Shown: positions 9,520 to 19,149 of the stretch, in pieces
Layout of the letters: the number at the start of each line of letters is the position of its first letter
Position numbering within the stretch: the stretch's first letter is position 1
Source: Xanthobacter sp. NM-59
GTDB lineage: Bacteria > Pseudomonadota > Alphaproteobacteria > Rhizobiales > Xanthobacteraceae
Direction: 5' to 3'
Length of the DNA stretch: 64,000 nucleotides
Assembly: GCF_021401125.1 (NCBI RefSeq)
Contig: NZ_JACBFQ010000006.1
Location: 1-64,000, forward strand
The notes under the pieces: model-generated
The model's input: only the letters and a program-made list of their open reading frames with translations
Database searches by the model: none
Told to the model about the DNA's origin: nothing
Program-made: the position numbers and the translations under genes

Positions 9520-10695
9520 TCACGCGGCAGGCAAGGCTGCCGTACGGCCGCTGCGCGCCAGGCGCAACACCACGTCTGCGGCGCGGGCGCTGGGGCTCGG
9601 CCCGGTGATTCCGAAAATATCGTCCAGGCGGGCGAAGGCCGCTTCCTGGCGCCGCCGCGCCGGCCCGTCGTCAATGGCATCGCTCAGGGCCTTGGTCAAA
9701 GCCGGAACGGTGCAAAACTCCTGCAGGAATTCCGGCACGACATTCTGGCCCAGCACCAGATTGGGAAGGATGACGGTGGTGCCCTTCAGCACCCGCCGGG
9801 CAATCTGCGCCTCCAGCCACCCCATGCGATAGGCCGCAACCTCCGGGATACCGGCAAGGGCCAGTTCCAGCGTGACGGTGCCCGATGCCGCAAGCGCGGC
9901 ACGCGCGGTGCGAAAGGCAGCGTATTTCTCCGCCTCGTCGAGAATGATGCGGGGCTGGACGGGCCAATCGGAAATCGTTTCCGCCACAAGATCCTTCAGA
10001 TGCGGCAGCGTCGGCAGCAGCAGCTCAAGCTCCCGTTCGGCAGCCACCCTGCCAAGGGCCGCGCCGAAGTCGCGGCCCAGGCGCACGATTTCGCGCCGGC
10101 GGCTGCCCGGGAGCACCAGCACGCGCGCCGGCGAGGCACTCCGCCGCGCTGCCTCCTGCGGATCCGGGCGCAGTTCGTGCAGCCGCTCCAGCAGCGGATG
10201 GCCCACATAGAAAGTGGGGGGGCCGCCGAGCCTGCGGTGCACATCGGGCTCAAACGGCAGCAGCGCCAGCAGCGCGTCCACATAGGGGCGCATGGCCCGG
10301 GCGCGCCCCTCGCGCCACACCCAGACTGTGGGCGACACATATTTGACGATGGGAATGCGCGGGTTCGCTGCCCGCACCCGCGCCGCCACCCGATGGGTGA
10401 AATCCGGCGCGTCGATCAGCACCAGCACGTCCGGCGGATCGGCAAGGACGGCATCCACCGTTTCCTTCAGCCGCCGCAGGATGGTCGGCAGCTTGGCCAG
10501 AACCGCGCTGATGCCGATTGCGGTGAGATCCTCCATCGGGAACAGGCTTGCGAGCCCCGCCCGCGCCATGCGCGAGCCCCCGACGCCGCGAAAGGCGATG
10601 CCTTCCGGCGCGGCCGCACTCAGCGTCTGCATGAGAGCGCCGCCGAGCTGATCTCCCGATTCCTCGCCGGCCACCATGAACGCGCGCAGGCTCAC
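9520..10695 (-). CDS. lpxB: Lipid-A-disaccharide synthase (391 aa)
   Basis: LpxB joins UDP-2,3-diacylglucosamine and lipid X to the tetra-acylated disaccharide-1-phosphate, at the cytoplasmic face of the inner membrane (GT19). The N-terminal MVAGEESGDQLGG and the conserved FRGVGG, APDFTHR, YVSPTVWVWREGR and FYVGHPLLE stretches are diagnostic. The start is a GTG at 10695 whose GTGA overlaps the lpxI stop, so the two genes are translationally coupled; an ATG seven codons in (10677) is less likely because it would drop part of the N-terminal strand. It is the last gene of the long minus-strand envelope cluster. Confidence 0.97.
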   Translation of the reverse strand: MSLRAFMVAGEESGDQLGGALMQTLSAAAPEGIAFRGVGGSRMARAGLASLFPMEDLTAIGISAVLAKLPTILRRLKETVDAVLADPPDVLVLIDAPDFTHRVAARVRAANPRIPIVKYVSPTVWVWREGRARAMRPYVDALLALLPFEPDVHRRLGGPPTFYVGHPLLERLHELRPDPQEAARRSASPARVLVLPGSRRREIVRLGRDFGAALGRVAAERELELLLPTLPHLKDLVAETISDWPVQPRIILDEAEKYAAFRTARAALAASGTVTLELALAGIPEVAAYRMGWLEAQIARRVLKGTTVILPNLVLGQNVVPEFLQEFCTVPALTKALSDAIDDGPARRRQEAAFARLDDIFGITGPSPSARAADVVLRLARSGRTAALPAA

Positions 10696-11591
10696 GACAG
10701 CGGATCCTTCACGCCCACCACGAACAGGCCCGCGCTCTCCGCCGCGGCCACCAGCGCCTGCGTATCCGGCACCATGGCGCCCCCCGCCTCAAAGGCAATT
10801 CCGGCGAGCCCGGCTTCGGCCGCGCGCGCCACGGTCGCCGGCCCGAGCGACGGCAGATCCACGCGCCGATCCTGCCCGGGCTTTGGTGCCTTCACCAGGA
10901 CACCCCGCCCCGCAGGGAAGCGCAGGCGCCCACTGCGCCGCAGCTCGCCATAGCGCGCCAGCATCTGGTCCGTGCCTTCGGCGGCCTCAACTGTCGCGAC
11001 CAGTCCGTCGACCACAATCACCCCCTGCCCCACATCGAACGGCCCCAGGGCATGAATCAGCTTCAGACCGCGCGTAATGTCCTGCCGCGCCTGGTCGGAG
11101 GGCACATGGGCGCCCAGAACACCTTCCGGAAGCAGCAGATTGGGCGCCACCTCATGGGCGCCGCGCAGGGTGAAGCCCTGTTCCGCCACCAAGCCCAGCA
11201 CGCCGGAGAGCAGGTGATTGTCCCCCCCGCGAAAGAGGCGCGCGATGCGTGGCAGAAGGCGAACCATGGTCCAGTCCAGACCAAGATCCCGCACCCGCGG
11301 ACGCGTCAGCCCGCCCACCATCACCACCTCGCGGATGCCGCGCGCGCGGGCCAGCGCAGACACACTCCCCAGCGAGCCGAGGCGGAACCAGCGATGCTCA
11401 AAACGCTCCAGCGCCGGATCGGCGAAACCCCGGATGAGGAACAGCACCACGTCCCGTCCCTGCGCCTTTACGGCTTCAGCCACCGCTGCCGGGAACGCGC
11501 CGCTACCGGCGACGATCCCAATCGGCGCAGCGCCACGCCCAGCGGCGCCGCCCGTGCCGCCTTCACCCATCTGCGGTGGCGACGTTGCCAA
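10692..11591 (-). CDS. lpxI: UDP-2,3-diacylglucosamine pyrophosphatase LpxI (299 aa)
   Basis: LpxI hydrolyses UDP-2,3-diacylglucosamine to lipid X plus UMP; alphaproteobacteria use it in place of the unrelated LpxH. The DUF1009/LpxI signature is clear: GIVAGSGAFPAAV near the N terminus, VVMVGGLTRPRVRDL, and the C-terminal LVKAPKPGQDRRVDLPSLGP and GIAFEAGG segments. The placement between lpxA and lpxB is the classic context. The start is a TTG at 11591 with GGGGAGG 8 nt upstream, lying across the lpxA stop; an internal ATG at 11570 is an alternative and would remove only a Gly-rich leader. Confidence 0.95.
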   Translation of the reverse strand: MATSPPQMGEGGTGGAAGRGAAPIGIVAGSGAFPAAVAEAVKAQGRDVVLFLIRGFADPALERFEHRWFRLGSLGSVSALARARGIREVVMVGGLTRPRVRDLGLDWTMVRLLPRIARLFRGGDNHLLSGVLGLVAEQGFTLRGAHEVAPNLLLPEGVLGAHVPSDQARQDITRGLKLIHALGPFDVGQGVIVVDGLVATVEAAEGTDQMLARYGELRRSGRLRFPAGRGVLVKAPKPGQDRRVDLPSLGPATVARAAEAGLAGIAFEAGGAMVPDTQALVAAAESAGLFVVGVKDPLS

Positions 11592-11594
11592 GGC

Positions 11595-12401
11595 TCACGC
11601 CTCCCCGCTCACACCCCGCGAGGGATGGCACAGGGCGCGCTTGCGATCCGCGTCGATGAACGCGACGACCTGAGCCGCGAAGATGGAGCCTTCCACCTTT
11701 TCCCGCAGGCGCTCCAGGCGCTCGTCAAAAGTGCCGGTGCCAAAGAACAGCTCACGATAGACGGCACGTGCCTCGTGCAGCTGCGTCTTGGAGAAACCGC
11801 GGCGCCGCATGCCGACAACGTTCAACCCCACAAGCTTGCCAGCCTGACCCAGAACATTGGCGAAGGGGATCACATCCTCGCGCACGCCCGTCAGGCCCGA
11901 AATCATGCACTGGGCGCCAATGCGCGTGAACTGGTGCACCGCGCATTGCCCGCCCAGGAACGTGAACTCGCCGACGCTGACATGCCCACCAAGCACCGCA
12001 TTATTCGCGAAGATCACGTTGTTGCCCACCGTGCAGTCGTGGCCAACGTGCGAACCTGTCATCATCATGACCTGATCGCCGATCCGCGTAACGCCCGCGC
12101 CGCCGGCCGTCCCGATGTTCGCAGTCGTATGCTCCCGCAGCAGACAATCGGCACCGACGACGAGCTTCGTGCGCTCCCCCTTGTAATGCACCGACTGCGG
12201 CGCGGTGCCGAGCGATGCGAAGGGGTAGACTTCCGTGCGCGCACCAATGGTGGTGTCACCCTGAATGTTCACATGCGAGTGGAGGCGAACCCCCTCTGCG
12301 AGCACCACATGCGGACCCACGATGCAATACGGACCGATGACCACATCATCTGCAAGCCCAGCCGTATTTTCGACGCGGGCTGTGGGGTCGATCTTGGGCA
12401 C
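11595..12401 (-). CDS. lpxA: UDP-N-acetylglucosamine O-acyltransferase (268 aa)
   Basis: First committed step of lipid A synthesis: transfers 3-hydroxyacyl from ACP to UDP-GlcNAc. Hexapeptide repeats form the left-handed beta-helix (residues 1-190), with the catalytic His in GSHVGHDC and the substrate-binding ASLGTAPQS and GLNVVGMRRRGFS motifs; a helical C-terminal domain follows. I place the start at a GTG (12401) because GGAG lies 8 nt upstream; a TTG at 12407 that overlaps the fabZ stop would add two residues but would leave only 2 nt to that ribosome-binding site. It sits in the lpxD-fabZ-lpxA-lpxI-lpxB block. Confidence 0.97.
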   Translation of the reverse strand: MPKIDPTARVENTAGLADDVVIGPYCIVGPHVVLAEGVRLHSHVNIQGDTTIGARTEVYPFASLGTAPQSVHYKGERTKLVVGADCLLREHTTANIGTAGGAGVTRIGDQVMMMTGSHVGHDCTVGNNVIFANNAVLGGHVSVGEFTFLGGQCAVHQFTRIGAQCMISGLTGVREDVIPFANVLGQAGKLVGLNVVGMRRRGFSKTQLHEARAVYRELFFGTGTFDERLERLREKVEGSIFAAQVVAFIDADRKRALCHPSRGVSGEA

Positions 12402-12403
12402 GC

Positions 12404-12889
12404 TCAATTCTCCATGATCATGGCGCCGACCTTGGCTTCGGCAACCAGCTCGCCCCCCACCTTCGCCTCACCTTTATACCACCACATGTTGCGTCGCCGG
12501 GTGATGCGGGTCATGTGATATTCGAGCACGTCACCCGGCACCACCGGGCGGCGGAACTTGGCCTCATCGATGGTCATGAAATAAACCAGGGAAGGCTTCG
12601 CGCCCTTCTCCTTGCCCATCACACAGATCACGCCCGCGGTCTGCGCCATGCCCTCTATGATGAGCACCCCCGGCATCACCGGATTGCCTGGAAAATGCCC
12701 CTGAAAATGCGGTTCGTTCGCGGACACGTTCTTGACACCGACGCAAGATCGATCCGCATCGATACGCTCCACGCGGTCCACCATCAGAAACGGGTAGCGG
12801 TGAGGAAGACAGGCCAGAATGCGCTGAATATCGGCGCTTTCCAGCGCCTTCTCCGCCGTCTCAGCATCCTGCGGCAGCATCTCGCTCAT
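12404..12889 (-). CDS. fabZ: (3R)-hydroxyacyl-ACP dehydratase FabZ (161 aa)
   Basis: Dehydrates 3-hydroxyacyl-ACP in fatty acid elongation and so competes with LpxA/LpxD for the same hydroxyacyl-ACP pool, which explains its place inside the lpx block. Hot-dog fold with the catalytic pair in [19 protein letters not shown] (His and Glu) and the preceding [12 protein letters not shown]. Length is normal. The start ATG overlaps the lpxD stop by 4 nt (ATGA), a sign of tight co-translation that would help keep the saturated/unsaturated lipid and lipid A branches in balance. Confidence 0.98.
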   Translation of the reverse strand: MSEMLPQDAETAEKALESADIQRILACLPHRYPFLMVDRVERIDADRSCVGVKNVSANEPHFQGHFPGNPVMPGVLIIEGMAQTAGVICVMGKEKGAKPSLVYFMTIDEAKFRRPVVPGDVLEYHMTRITRRRNMWWYKGEAKVGGELVAEAKVGAMIMEN

Positions 12890-13971
12890 GCGTTCGATCC
12901 TTCCCCGTCCTCGTCTGTCGTGCGGCGGGCGGCCAGCCGCTTAAGGGTCGTGACCTCACGGAACCATTCCCGAACCGGCTTAGCGGGCGACCCGCCCCAC
13001 CGGACTCCGGGCGGCACGTCCCCCTTCACATTGCTGGAAGCCGCGATCTGCGCGCCATCACCAATGGTGACGTGGCCCACCACGCCCACTTGCCCACCAA
13101 GCATCACAAAGTCACCCAGCCGTGTGGAGCCGGAGATGCCGGTCTGTGAAACCACAATGCAGTGCCGCCCAATCACCACGTTATGGGCGATCTGAACCAG
13201 ATTATCGATCTTGGTCCCCTCGCCGATCACCGTGTCCGACAGCGCGCCGCGATCTACAGTCGAGTTGGCGCCGATTTCAACATTGTCCTGGATCACAACG
13301 CGGCCCAGCTGCGGCACCTTTTGATGGCCCTTCGGGCTCGGCTGGTAACCAAACCCATCAGAACCGATCCGCGCACCGCCATGGATGATGACGTTGTTGC
13401 CAACCAGCGCGTGGATGACACTTGCATTCGGACCGATCGCACTGCCCCGCCCGATACGCACACCCGGACCGATCACCGCACCGGCGCAAATCACGCTTCC
13501 GGCGCCAATCTCCACATCCGGCCCCAGCACCGCACCGGGATCCACCGTCACCCCCTCCTCGAGGCGCGCGGATGGGTGGACCAGCGCCCCAGGGGCGATG
13601 CCCCGTTGGCCGAAAATCGGCAGAGGACGCAGGGCCGCAGGAAACAGAGTGCGGCTGATGATTAGGAATGCCGCCGCCGGGCGCGGAGCCAACAGCAACG
13701 GCAGATCCGGCCGCGCCTTTTCGGCGAAGCGCTCCGATGTGATGCACGCCGCAGCTCGTGTCGTCGCCATCTGGCCTGCGAACTGAAGAGCATCGCAGAA
13801 CACGAGATCATCCGGGCCAGCGGTTTCGAGCGTCGCGAGCCCACGGATAAGACGACTGCCACATTCGGTAGCGTCCACACCCTCGGGCACGACCAGCCGT
13901 GCCCCGCACAGCTCAGCCACGGCCGCCAACCCAAGAGCATCCGGCAGCGGGAAGAAAGTGGTCTCTGTCAT
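12886..13971 (-). CDS. lpxD: UDP-3-O-acylglucosamine N-acyltransferase (361 aa)
   Basis: Third step of the Raetz pathway: N-acylates UDP-3-O-acyl-glucosamine from hydroxyacyl-ACP. An N-terminal uridine-binding domain (about 1-110) precedes a hexapeptide beta-helix (about 112-320) with the catalytic His in [10 protein letters not shown] and the conserved GSDGFGYQP and NSTVDRGAL motifs. It follows bamA after 71 bp that hold a 12-bp stem hairpin; there is no skp gene between bamA and lpxD, unlike in Escherichia coli, which is normal for this class. Confidence 0.98.
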   Translation of the reverse strand: MTETTFFPLPDALGLAAVAELCGARLVVPEGVDATECGSRLIRGLATLETAGPDDLVFCDALQFAGQMATTRAAACITSERFAEKARPDLPLLLAPRPAAAFLIISRTLFPAALRPLPIFGQRGIAPGALVHPSARLEEGVTVDPGAVLGPDVEIGAGSVICAGAVIGPGVRIGRGSAIGPNASVIHALVGNNVIIHGGARIGSDGFGYQPSPKGHQKVPQLGRVVIQDNVEIGANSTVDRGALSDTVIGEGTKIDNLVQIAHNVVIGRHCIVVSQTGISGSTRLGDFVMLGGQVGVVGHVTIGDGAQIAASSNVKGDVPPGVRWGGSPAKPVREWFREVTTLKRLAARRTTDEDGEGSNA

Positions 13972-13981
13972 GAAACACGTT

Positions 13982-14027
13982 CAGGCGCCGGAGAGCCTCG
14001 GCCTCAGCCTCGACCCTCCGGCGCCTG
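13982..14027 (-). other. 12-bp stem hairpin between bamA and lpxD
   Basis: CAGGCGCCGGAG (13982-13993) and its perfect complement (14016-14027) enclose a 22-nt loop. The hairpin begins 15 nt after the bamA stop (going leftwards) and ends 10 nt before the lpxD start, and no T-run follows, so it is more likely an mRNA processing or stability element, or a partial attenuator, than a full terminator. Confidence 0.6.
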
Positions 14028-14042
14028 CCTTCAGGATGGATA

Positions 14043-16547
14043 TCAGAAGCGCGTGCCGCCGGAGAAGCGGAACTCCTGGATCTGGTCGTAGTCCGCCTTC
14101 GACAAAGCCCACGCATAGTCGAAGCGGAGCGGACCGAAGGGCGACTGCCAGATCAAAGAAGCGCCAATGGAAGAGCGAACCACATTTTCGTCGGCGACGC
14201 AGACATTACCGGTCGCGTTCTTGGTCGTGTAACCCGTGGTCCCGCAATTCACGATATTCGGATTACCGTAATAGTTGTTTCCATTGTAGTTCAGCACGTT
14301 ATCGAACGTGGTCGGACCATTATAGTCGTAAACAGAGCCGGCATCCGCAAAGACCGCCATCTTCAGACCGATGTCCTTCGGCAGAAAGGCCAGCGGGAAC
14401 TGAACTTCTGCCGACACGCCCCAGTACAGAGTCCCGCCCAGCGCCGTCGTGGTGTTGTCGAGGCAGTTGAAATAAGCGGGCGTACCGAAGTTCGACTTTG
14501 CACACGGCGCCACGTCACGCGGGCCGATACCAGAGGGAGCAAAGCCGCGCACCAAGTTGGGGCCCATGAAGAAGTTGTTCATCATGGACGAGCTGTCGCC
14601 CCAGGAGTCCACGTAACCAGCCTGACCACGCAGGATCAGAACCGCGTCGCCGTAAACCAGCGGGGTGTAGTGACGCACATCGGCCGTGGTGCGGAAGAAG
14701 TTCACATCGCCGCCGAGACCGGCCAAGTCCTGCTTGAGCTCAGCATACAGACCCTGGGTCGGGTTCTGGTTATTGTCGAGCCCGTTGAAGGAAAGGGTAT
14801 AGCCCAGAACCGAGGTGATCGTGCTCCCTTCCTGAGCCGCCTGACGCACAGCCCACGACGTGCTCTCGTAGCAAAGCGCCTGCTGATAAGCCAAGGGATA
14901 GGTGCTCTGATCGCAGATCGAGATCTCGCGCTGATACAGATTGTACCGCAGAGCCAGGGTCACCTCGTCCGTGATCGGCAGACCGAAGCGGAAACCACCG
15001 CCGAGCATATTGGTCGCATAGCTCGTGTAGCTGGTCGGCTGAGTTTCCTTCCAGTACAGGTCAACACCCGCCGCCAAACGATAGCCAAGGAAGTACGGCT
15101 CGGTGAAGGAGAACTCCGCGCCCTGGGAATTCTGACCCCAGGAGCCCGACACCTTCACATACTGACCACGCCCCAGGAAGTTTTTCTCACCCAGAGACAC
15201 TTCCGCAATCAGACCGTCGGAGGTGGAATAACCACCGGAGACAGCAAACTCACCCGTGGGCTGATCTTCCACATCGACCACCAGGATCACGCGATCGGGC
15301 GCGGAACCGGGCTCGGTGGAGATCTTGACGGTCTTGAAGTAGCCGAGATTACGCAGGCGACGTTCGGCGCGGTCCACCAGCACGCGATTGTAGGCATCAC
15401 CCTCGCCGAGATCGAACTCGCGCCGAATGACCCAGTCACGGGTGCGAGTGTTCCCACGGATATCGATGCGCTCGATATAGACGCGCGGCCCCTCCTCCAC
15501 CACGAAGAGCACATTGATCTTCTTGGCTTCGAAGTCGCGATCGCCACGCGGACGGACCTGGGCGAAGGCGTAACCGTTCTTGGACACCTCGATGGTGAGG
15601 TTCTCCACGGACTTCTCGACCATATCCGCGTTGTAGACCTGCCCCTCCTGGGCACGAACCACGCCCCGCAGCGAGTCGGCCGGAACGTCGCGGATGTTGG
15701 AGACCACGTCCACCTTGCCGAACTTGTACTGATCACCCTCATCCAGCGTGAAGGTGATGATGTAGCCCTTGCCCGCAGGATCGAGCTCAGCCGTCGCCGC
15801 CAGGATGCGGAAGTCGGCATAGCCGTTCTTGAGGTAGAAGCGACGCAGAAGCTCCTGGTCGGAATTCACCCGATCGGGGTCATACACGTCCGTGGACTTC
15901 AGGAACGAAAGCCAGTTGGTCGTCGTCGTGGAGATGACGTCCTTCAGCTTCCAATCGGAAAAGGCCTTGTTGCCGACGAACTTGATGTCCGCCACGCCGA
16001 GCTTGTCACCCTCGTTGATCTCGAACACCAGATCGACACGACCATTGCCGCGATCAATCGTGACGGGATTGACGCGCACATTCATGCGACCGGAACGCCG
16101 ATACACCTCGATGATGCGCTGGGTATCAGCCTGCACCGTCGCCTTGGAGAGAGTGCCGCGCGGCTTGGACTGCACCTCGCCGGCCAGAACCTCATCCTTG
16201 ATCTTCTTGTTGCCCTCGAAGGCAACCTTGTTGATCACCTCGTTCTCGGACACGCGAACGATGATGCGCCCGCCGGACTGCGTCACCTGAACGTCCGAGA
16301 AAAGGCCGGTGGCGTAGAGCGCCTTCCAGGCCTCGTCGATCTTGGCGGCCGTGTAGGGGCCGGAACCGAAATAGGAGCGGATGGTCTCGGCATCCACCCG
16401 GCGGTTTCCTTCCACCACGATGGAGCTCGATTGGGCCGCGGCCGGCCCTGCCACCACAAGGGAACCAGCCCCCGCGGACACGGCCACACACGCGGCGATG
16501 CCAACTGCGGCGGCCAGCCTTCTCAACACCCGGAGCGGAGCAGTCAT
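14043..16547 (-). CDS. bamA: Outer membrane protein assembly factor BamA (834 aa)
   Basis: Core of the BAM machine that folds beta-barrel proteins into the outer membrane. A signal peptide (1-39, ending AAAQS) precedes five POTRA repeats (about 40-440), recognisable from the IVVEGNRRVDAETI, VAFEGNKKIKDEV and IDIRGNTRTRDWVI strand-turn motifs, and a 16-strand barrel ending in phenylalanine (SGGTRF), with the conserved lid-loop region around VRGFAPSGIGPRD. Length is typical. It lies between rseP and lpxD, the usual pairing of OMP and lipid A biogenesis. A possible promoter (TTGCAG, 16 nt, TACAAG near 16625-16650) precedes it, so it may have transcription beyond operon read-through. Confidence 0.98.
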   Translation of the reverse strand: MTAPLRVLRRLAAAVGIAACVAVSAGAGSLVVAGPAAAQSSSIVVEGNRRVDAETIRSYFGSGPYTAAKIDEAWKALYATGLFSDVQVTQSGGRIIVRVSENEVINKVAFEGNKKIKDEVLAGEVQSKPRGTLSKATVQADTQRIIEVYRRSGRMNVRVNPVTIDRGNGRVDLVFEINEGDKLGVADIKFVGNKAFSDWKLKDVISTTTTNWLSFLKSTDVYDPDRVNSDQELLRRFYLKNGYADFRILAATAELDPAGKGYIITFTLDEGDQYKFGKVDVVSNIRDVPADSLRGVVRAQEGQVYNADMVEKSVENLTIEVSKNGYAFAQVRPRGDRDFEAKKINVLFVVEEGPRVYIERIDIRGNTRTRDWVIRREFDLGEGDAYNRVLVDRAERRLRNLGYFKTVKISTEPGSAPDRVILVVDVEDQPTGEFAVSGGYSTSDGLIAEVSLGEKNFLGRGQYVKVSGSWGQNSQGAEFSFTEPYFLGYRLAAGVDLYWKETQPTSYTSYATNMLGGGFRFGLPITDEVTLALRYNLYQREISICDQSTYPLAYQQALCYESTSWAVRQAAQEGSTITSVLGYTLSFNGLDNNQNPTQGLYAELKQDLAGLGGDVNFFRTTADVRHYTPLVYGDAVLILRGQAGYVDSWGDSSSMMNNFFMGPNLVRGFAPSGIGPRDVAPCAKSNFGTPAYFNCLDNTTTALGGTLYWGVSAEVQFPLAFLPKDIGLKMAVFADAGSVYDYNGPTTFDNVLNYNGNNYYGNPNIVNCGTTGYTTKNATGNVCVADENVVRSSIGASLIWQSPFGPLRFDYAWALSKADYDQIQEFRFSGGTRF

Positions 16548-16732
16548 ATGGCGCGCAACCCTGAAATATTAGACGAACGCGAACCCGCAACGCTTCCGCT
16601 GCGGATTCTCACCCTGTGTAGCCGCTTGTACAAGCTTTTCACCGCGCTGCAAACCGAGCCCGGCCTTTCGCCTGTCCTTTTTGCCGGAACCGTTGCGTTC
16701 CCGCCACGACCCCCGCGGACCCCACAAACCCC

Positions 16733-17890
16733 TTACATTGCAGCGATATGCAAGACATCGTTCCAGGTCGCGAAGACCATCAGCATGAGGACCAACGCGA
16801 GCCCGATCCGAAACCCGATATCCTGCGTGCGCGCGCTCAAAGGCCGACCACGCACCGCTTCGAAAGCGTAGAACAGAAGATGCCCGCCATCCAACATGGG
16901 AATGGGAAAGAGGTTAAGAAGACCAATCGACACCGACAGAACCGCCGCAAGGGAAAGCAGCGCGCCGATCCCGAAAGTGGCCACTTGGCCGGACACCTGG
17001 GCAATGCGGATGGGGCCGCCGAGCTGATCCGCCGATTCCCGCCCAACAATGAGCCCGCCGAGATAGTCGAAGGTGCGCGCCACCACGAACCACGTCTCCT
17101 GAACACCCATCCCGACCGCTTCCACAGGGCCATAGCGATGGATGGTCACATCCCCTTCCGCAAGGGAGCGAGAGATGCCGAGCAGGCCGGTGCGATGGAC
17201 ATTGCCGAATCCGTCCTTCACTTCCTTGAGCTCGGGCGTGGCCGTGAGACTCACCTCGGCACCCCCGCGCTCGACGCGGAACGTCAGCGGCTGGCCGGCA
17301 TGGATACCGACGATGCGCTGCATGTCGGCAAAGCTCTCCACCTTGGCGCCATCGATCTCCAGCACCAGGTCACCGGGCTTGAAACCCGCCGCAGCCGCGG
17401 CGCTGCCAGGATTCACCTGATCCACGCGAGGCGCCGAAACCGGGCGGCCGAACACCATGAAGACCAGGGAGAAAATGACGATGGCCAGGATGAAATTGGC
17501 AACCGGCCCCGCCGCGACAATGGCGGCCCGCCACTTCACCGGCTGGAAGAAGAAGCTCTGGCGCCGCTCCGCCGGACTCATGCGCTCAAGCGCCGCCTGG
17601 TCCGGTACCGAGGCGGCATCCTCGTCGCCGTAAAATTTCACATAGCCGCCCAGCGGAATTGCGGAAATCTTCCAGCGCGTGCCGTGCCGGTCGTTGAAGC
17701 CGGCGATCTCCGGGCCAAAGCCCAGGGAAAAGGTCAGGATGCGAACACCCGCGCGCCGCGCCACCCAGAAATGCCCGAGCTCGTGGAAGAACACCACCAG
17801 GGTCAGCACGAACAGGAATGGAATGACGTAGCCCAGCAGGGAGGTGCCGAAACCGGTGAGTGTGGTCCCCAAAGCTGAAACTGCGTCCAT
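16733..17890 (-). CDS. rseP: Site-2 intramembrane protease RseP (385 aa)
   Basis: Zinc metalloprotease that cuts transmembrane anti-sigma factors and leftover signal peptides within the inner membrane. The zinc site HELGH is at residues 36-40 in the first membrane helix and the third ligand is in NLFPIPMLDGGHL near the C terminus; a PDZ domain (about 125-205, VNPGSAAAAAGFKPGDLV) lies between. I start at 17890 (MDAVSALG) because the first helix follows at once and GAGG/AAGGGA lies just upstream; an in-frame codon at 17965 would add a Pro/Gly/Arg-rich leader overlapping dxr. The cognate anti-sigma factor is not in the window. Confidence 0.95.
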   Translation of the reverse strand: MDAVSALGTTLTGFGTSLLGYVIPFLFVLTLVVFFHELGHFWVARRAGVRILTFSLGFGPEIAGFNDRHGTRWKISAIPLGGYVKFYGDEDAASVPDQAALERMSPAERRQSFFFQPVKWRAAIVAAGPVANFILAIVIFSLVFMVFGRPVSAPRVDQVNPGSAAAAAGFKPGDLVLEIDGAKVESFADMQRIVGIHAGQPLTFRVERGGAEVSLTATPELKEVKDGFGNVHRTGLLGISRSLAEGDVTIHRYGPVEAVGMGVQETWFVVARTFDYLGGLIVGRESADQLGGPIRIAQVSGQVATFGIGALLSLAAVLSVSIGLLNLFPIPMLDGGHLLFYAFEAVRGRPLSARTQDIGFRIGLALVLMLMVFATWNDVLHIAAM

Positions 17891-17945
17891 CGTCCCTTGT
17901 CCTCGTCCGTCACGGAGGGGCGCGGCCGCTCCGCCTCCATTATGC

Positions 17946-19139
17946 CTAGGATGCCTTTGCGGCAAACTTAGGTAACAGCCCGGTGCTCAGCCGCCGCGCC
18001 TCGGCATCGAGCGCCAAGGCCTCCTCTGCGGAAGCCGGCGCCAGCCCCTCGCCCAGCCGCGCCAGCGTCTCGGCCACCAGATCGGTCACGCCATAGAAGC
18101 CGATGCGCCCTTCAAGGAAGGCGGCCACAGCCACCTCGTTGGCGGCATTGAGCCGGGTCGGCGCGGCGCCCCCCGCGGCCATCGCCTCGCGCGCCAGACG
18201 CAAGGCGGGGAAACGCGCCTCATCCGGCGCCTCGAATGTCAGGCGCCCGGCTTTCACCAGATCGAGCCGGCGGCTCGTGGTCGTGAAGCGCTCCGGATAG
18301 CTCAGGCAATGGGCGATGGGCACACACATGTCCGGCACCGCCAGCCCCGCCACCACGGACCCGTCCACGAAGGAAACCAGCCCATGCACCACGGATTCGG
18401 GGTGCACCACCGCGTCGAGACGCTCAGGCGGCAGCGCAAACAGGTGGTGCGCCTCGATCAGCTCCAGGCCCTTGTTCATCAGGGTGGCCGAATCAATTGT
18501 GATCTTGGAGCCCATGGACCAGTTGGGGTGCTTCAGCGCATCCGCCGGAGTCGCCCGCTCCATCTCCACCCGGCTCTTCTGCCGGAAGGGGCCGCCCGAG
18601 GCGGTCAGCGTTACCTTCTCCACCGCCGCAGCGGGCGCGGCCGAAAGGGCCTGGAAAATCGCGTTATGCTCGCTGTCCATGGGCAGCAGCTCGGTACCCC
18701 GGCGCGCTGCCTCGGCCATGAAGAAATGGCCTGCGGCCACCAGGCATTCCTTGTTGGCAAGGGCCATCCGCCGGCCGGGCCCCAGCGCCGCCACCGAGGG
18801 CGCCAGGCCCGCAACGCCGACGATGGCACTCACCACCAGATCCGCCTCGCGCGCGGCCGCGTCGAGAATCGCAGATGGACCGGCGCCGCAGGCGATGCCA
18901 CTGCCCGCCAGGGCATCCGCCAGGGCGCGCCCGGCGGAAGGGTCCGCCACTGCGGCGAAGCGCGCGCCCAGGGCCCGGGCCGTGTCGGCCAGGGCCTTCA
19001 CGTCGCGCCCGCCGGCCACGGCCTCCACCTCGAACCGCCCCGGCGCATCCGCCAGCACCTTGGCCACGCTGCGGCCGATGGAGCCGGTGGCGCCCAGAAG
19101 GGTGAGACGTTGGCGAGGGCGGTCCGAAACGCGTTCCAT
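17946..19139 (-). CDS. dxr: 1-deoxy-D-xylulose 5-phosphate reductoisomerase (397 aa)
   Basis: Converts DXP to MEP with NADPH, the committed step of the non-mevalonate isoprenoid route that feeds undecaprenyl phosphate (UppS) and quinones. Visible motifs: NADPH loop LLGATGSIGRSV, LANKECLVAAG, metal-binding PMDSEHNAIFQ, TASGGPFR and HPNWSMGSKITIDSATLMN. Length is standard. It lies downstream of uppS-cdsA and upstream of rseP; in Escherichia coli dxr precedes uppS, so the order here is the alphaproteobacterial variant. Confidence 0.98.
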   Translation of the reverse strand: MERVSDRPRQRLTLLGATGSIGRSVAKVLADAPGRFEVEAVAGGRDVKALADTARALGARFAAVADPSAGRALADALAGSGIACGAGPSAILDAAAREADLVVSAIVGVAGLAPSVAALGPGRRMALANKECLVAAGHFFMAEAARRGTELLPMDSEHNAIFQALSAAPAAAVEKVTLTASGGPFRQKSRVEMERATPADALKHPNWSMGSKITIDSATLMNKGLELIEAHHLFALPPERLDAVVHPESVVHGLVSFVDGSVVAGLAVPDMCVPIAHCLSYPERFTTTSRRLDLVKAGRLTFEAPDEARFPALRLAREAMAAGGAAPTRLNAANEVAVAAFLEGRIGFYGVTDLVAETLARLGEGLAPASAEEALALDAEARRLSTGLLPKFAAKAS

Positions 19140-19149
19140 GGATATCTTC

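Noticed and set aside
14670-16871. 733-codon plus-strand frame opposite bamA
   Set aside because: No domain or signal sequence; bamA on the minus strand has POTRA repeats and the C-terminal Phe.
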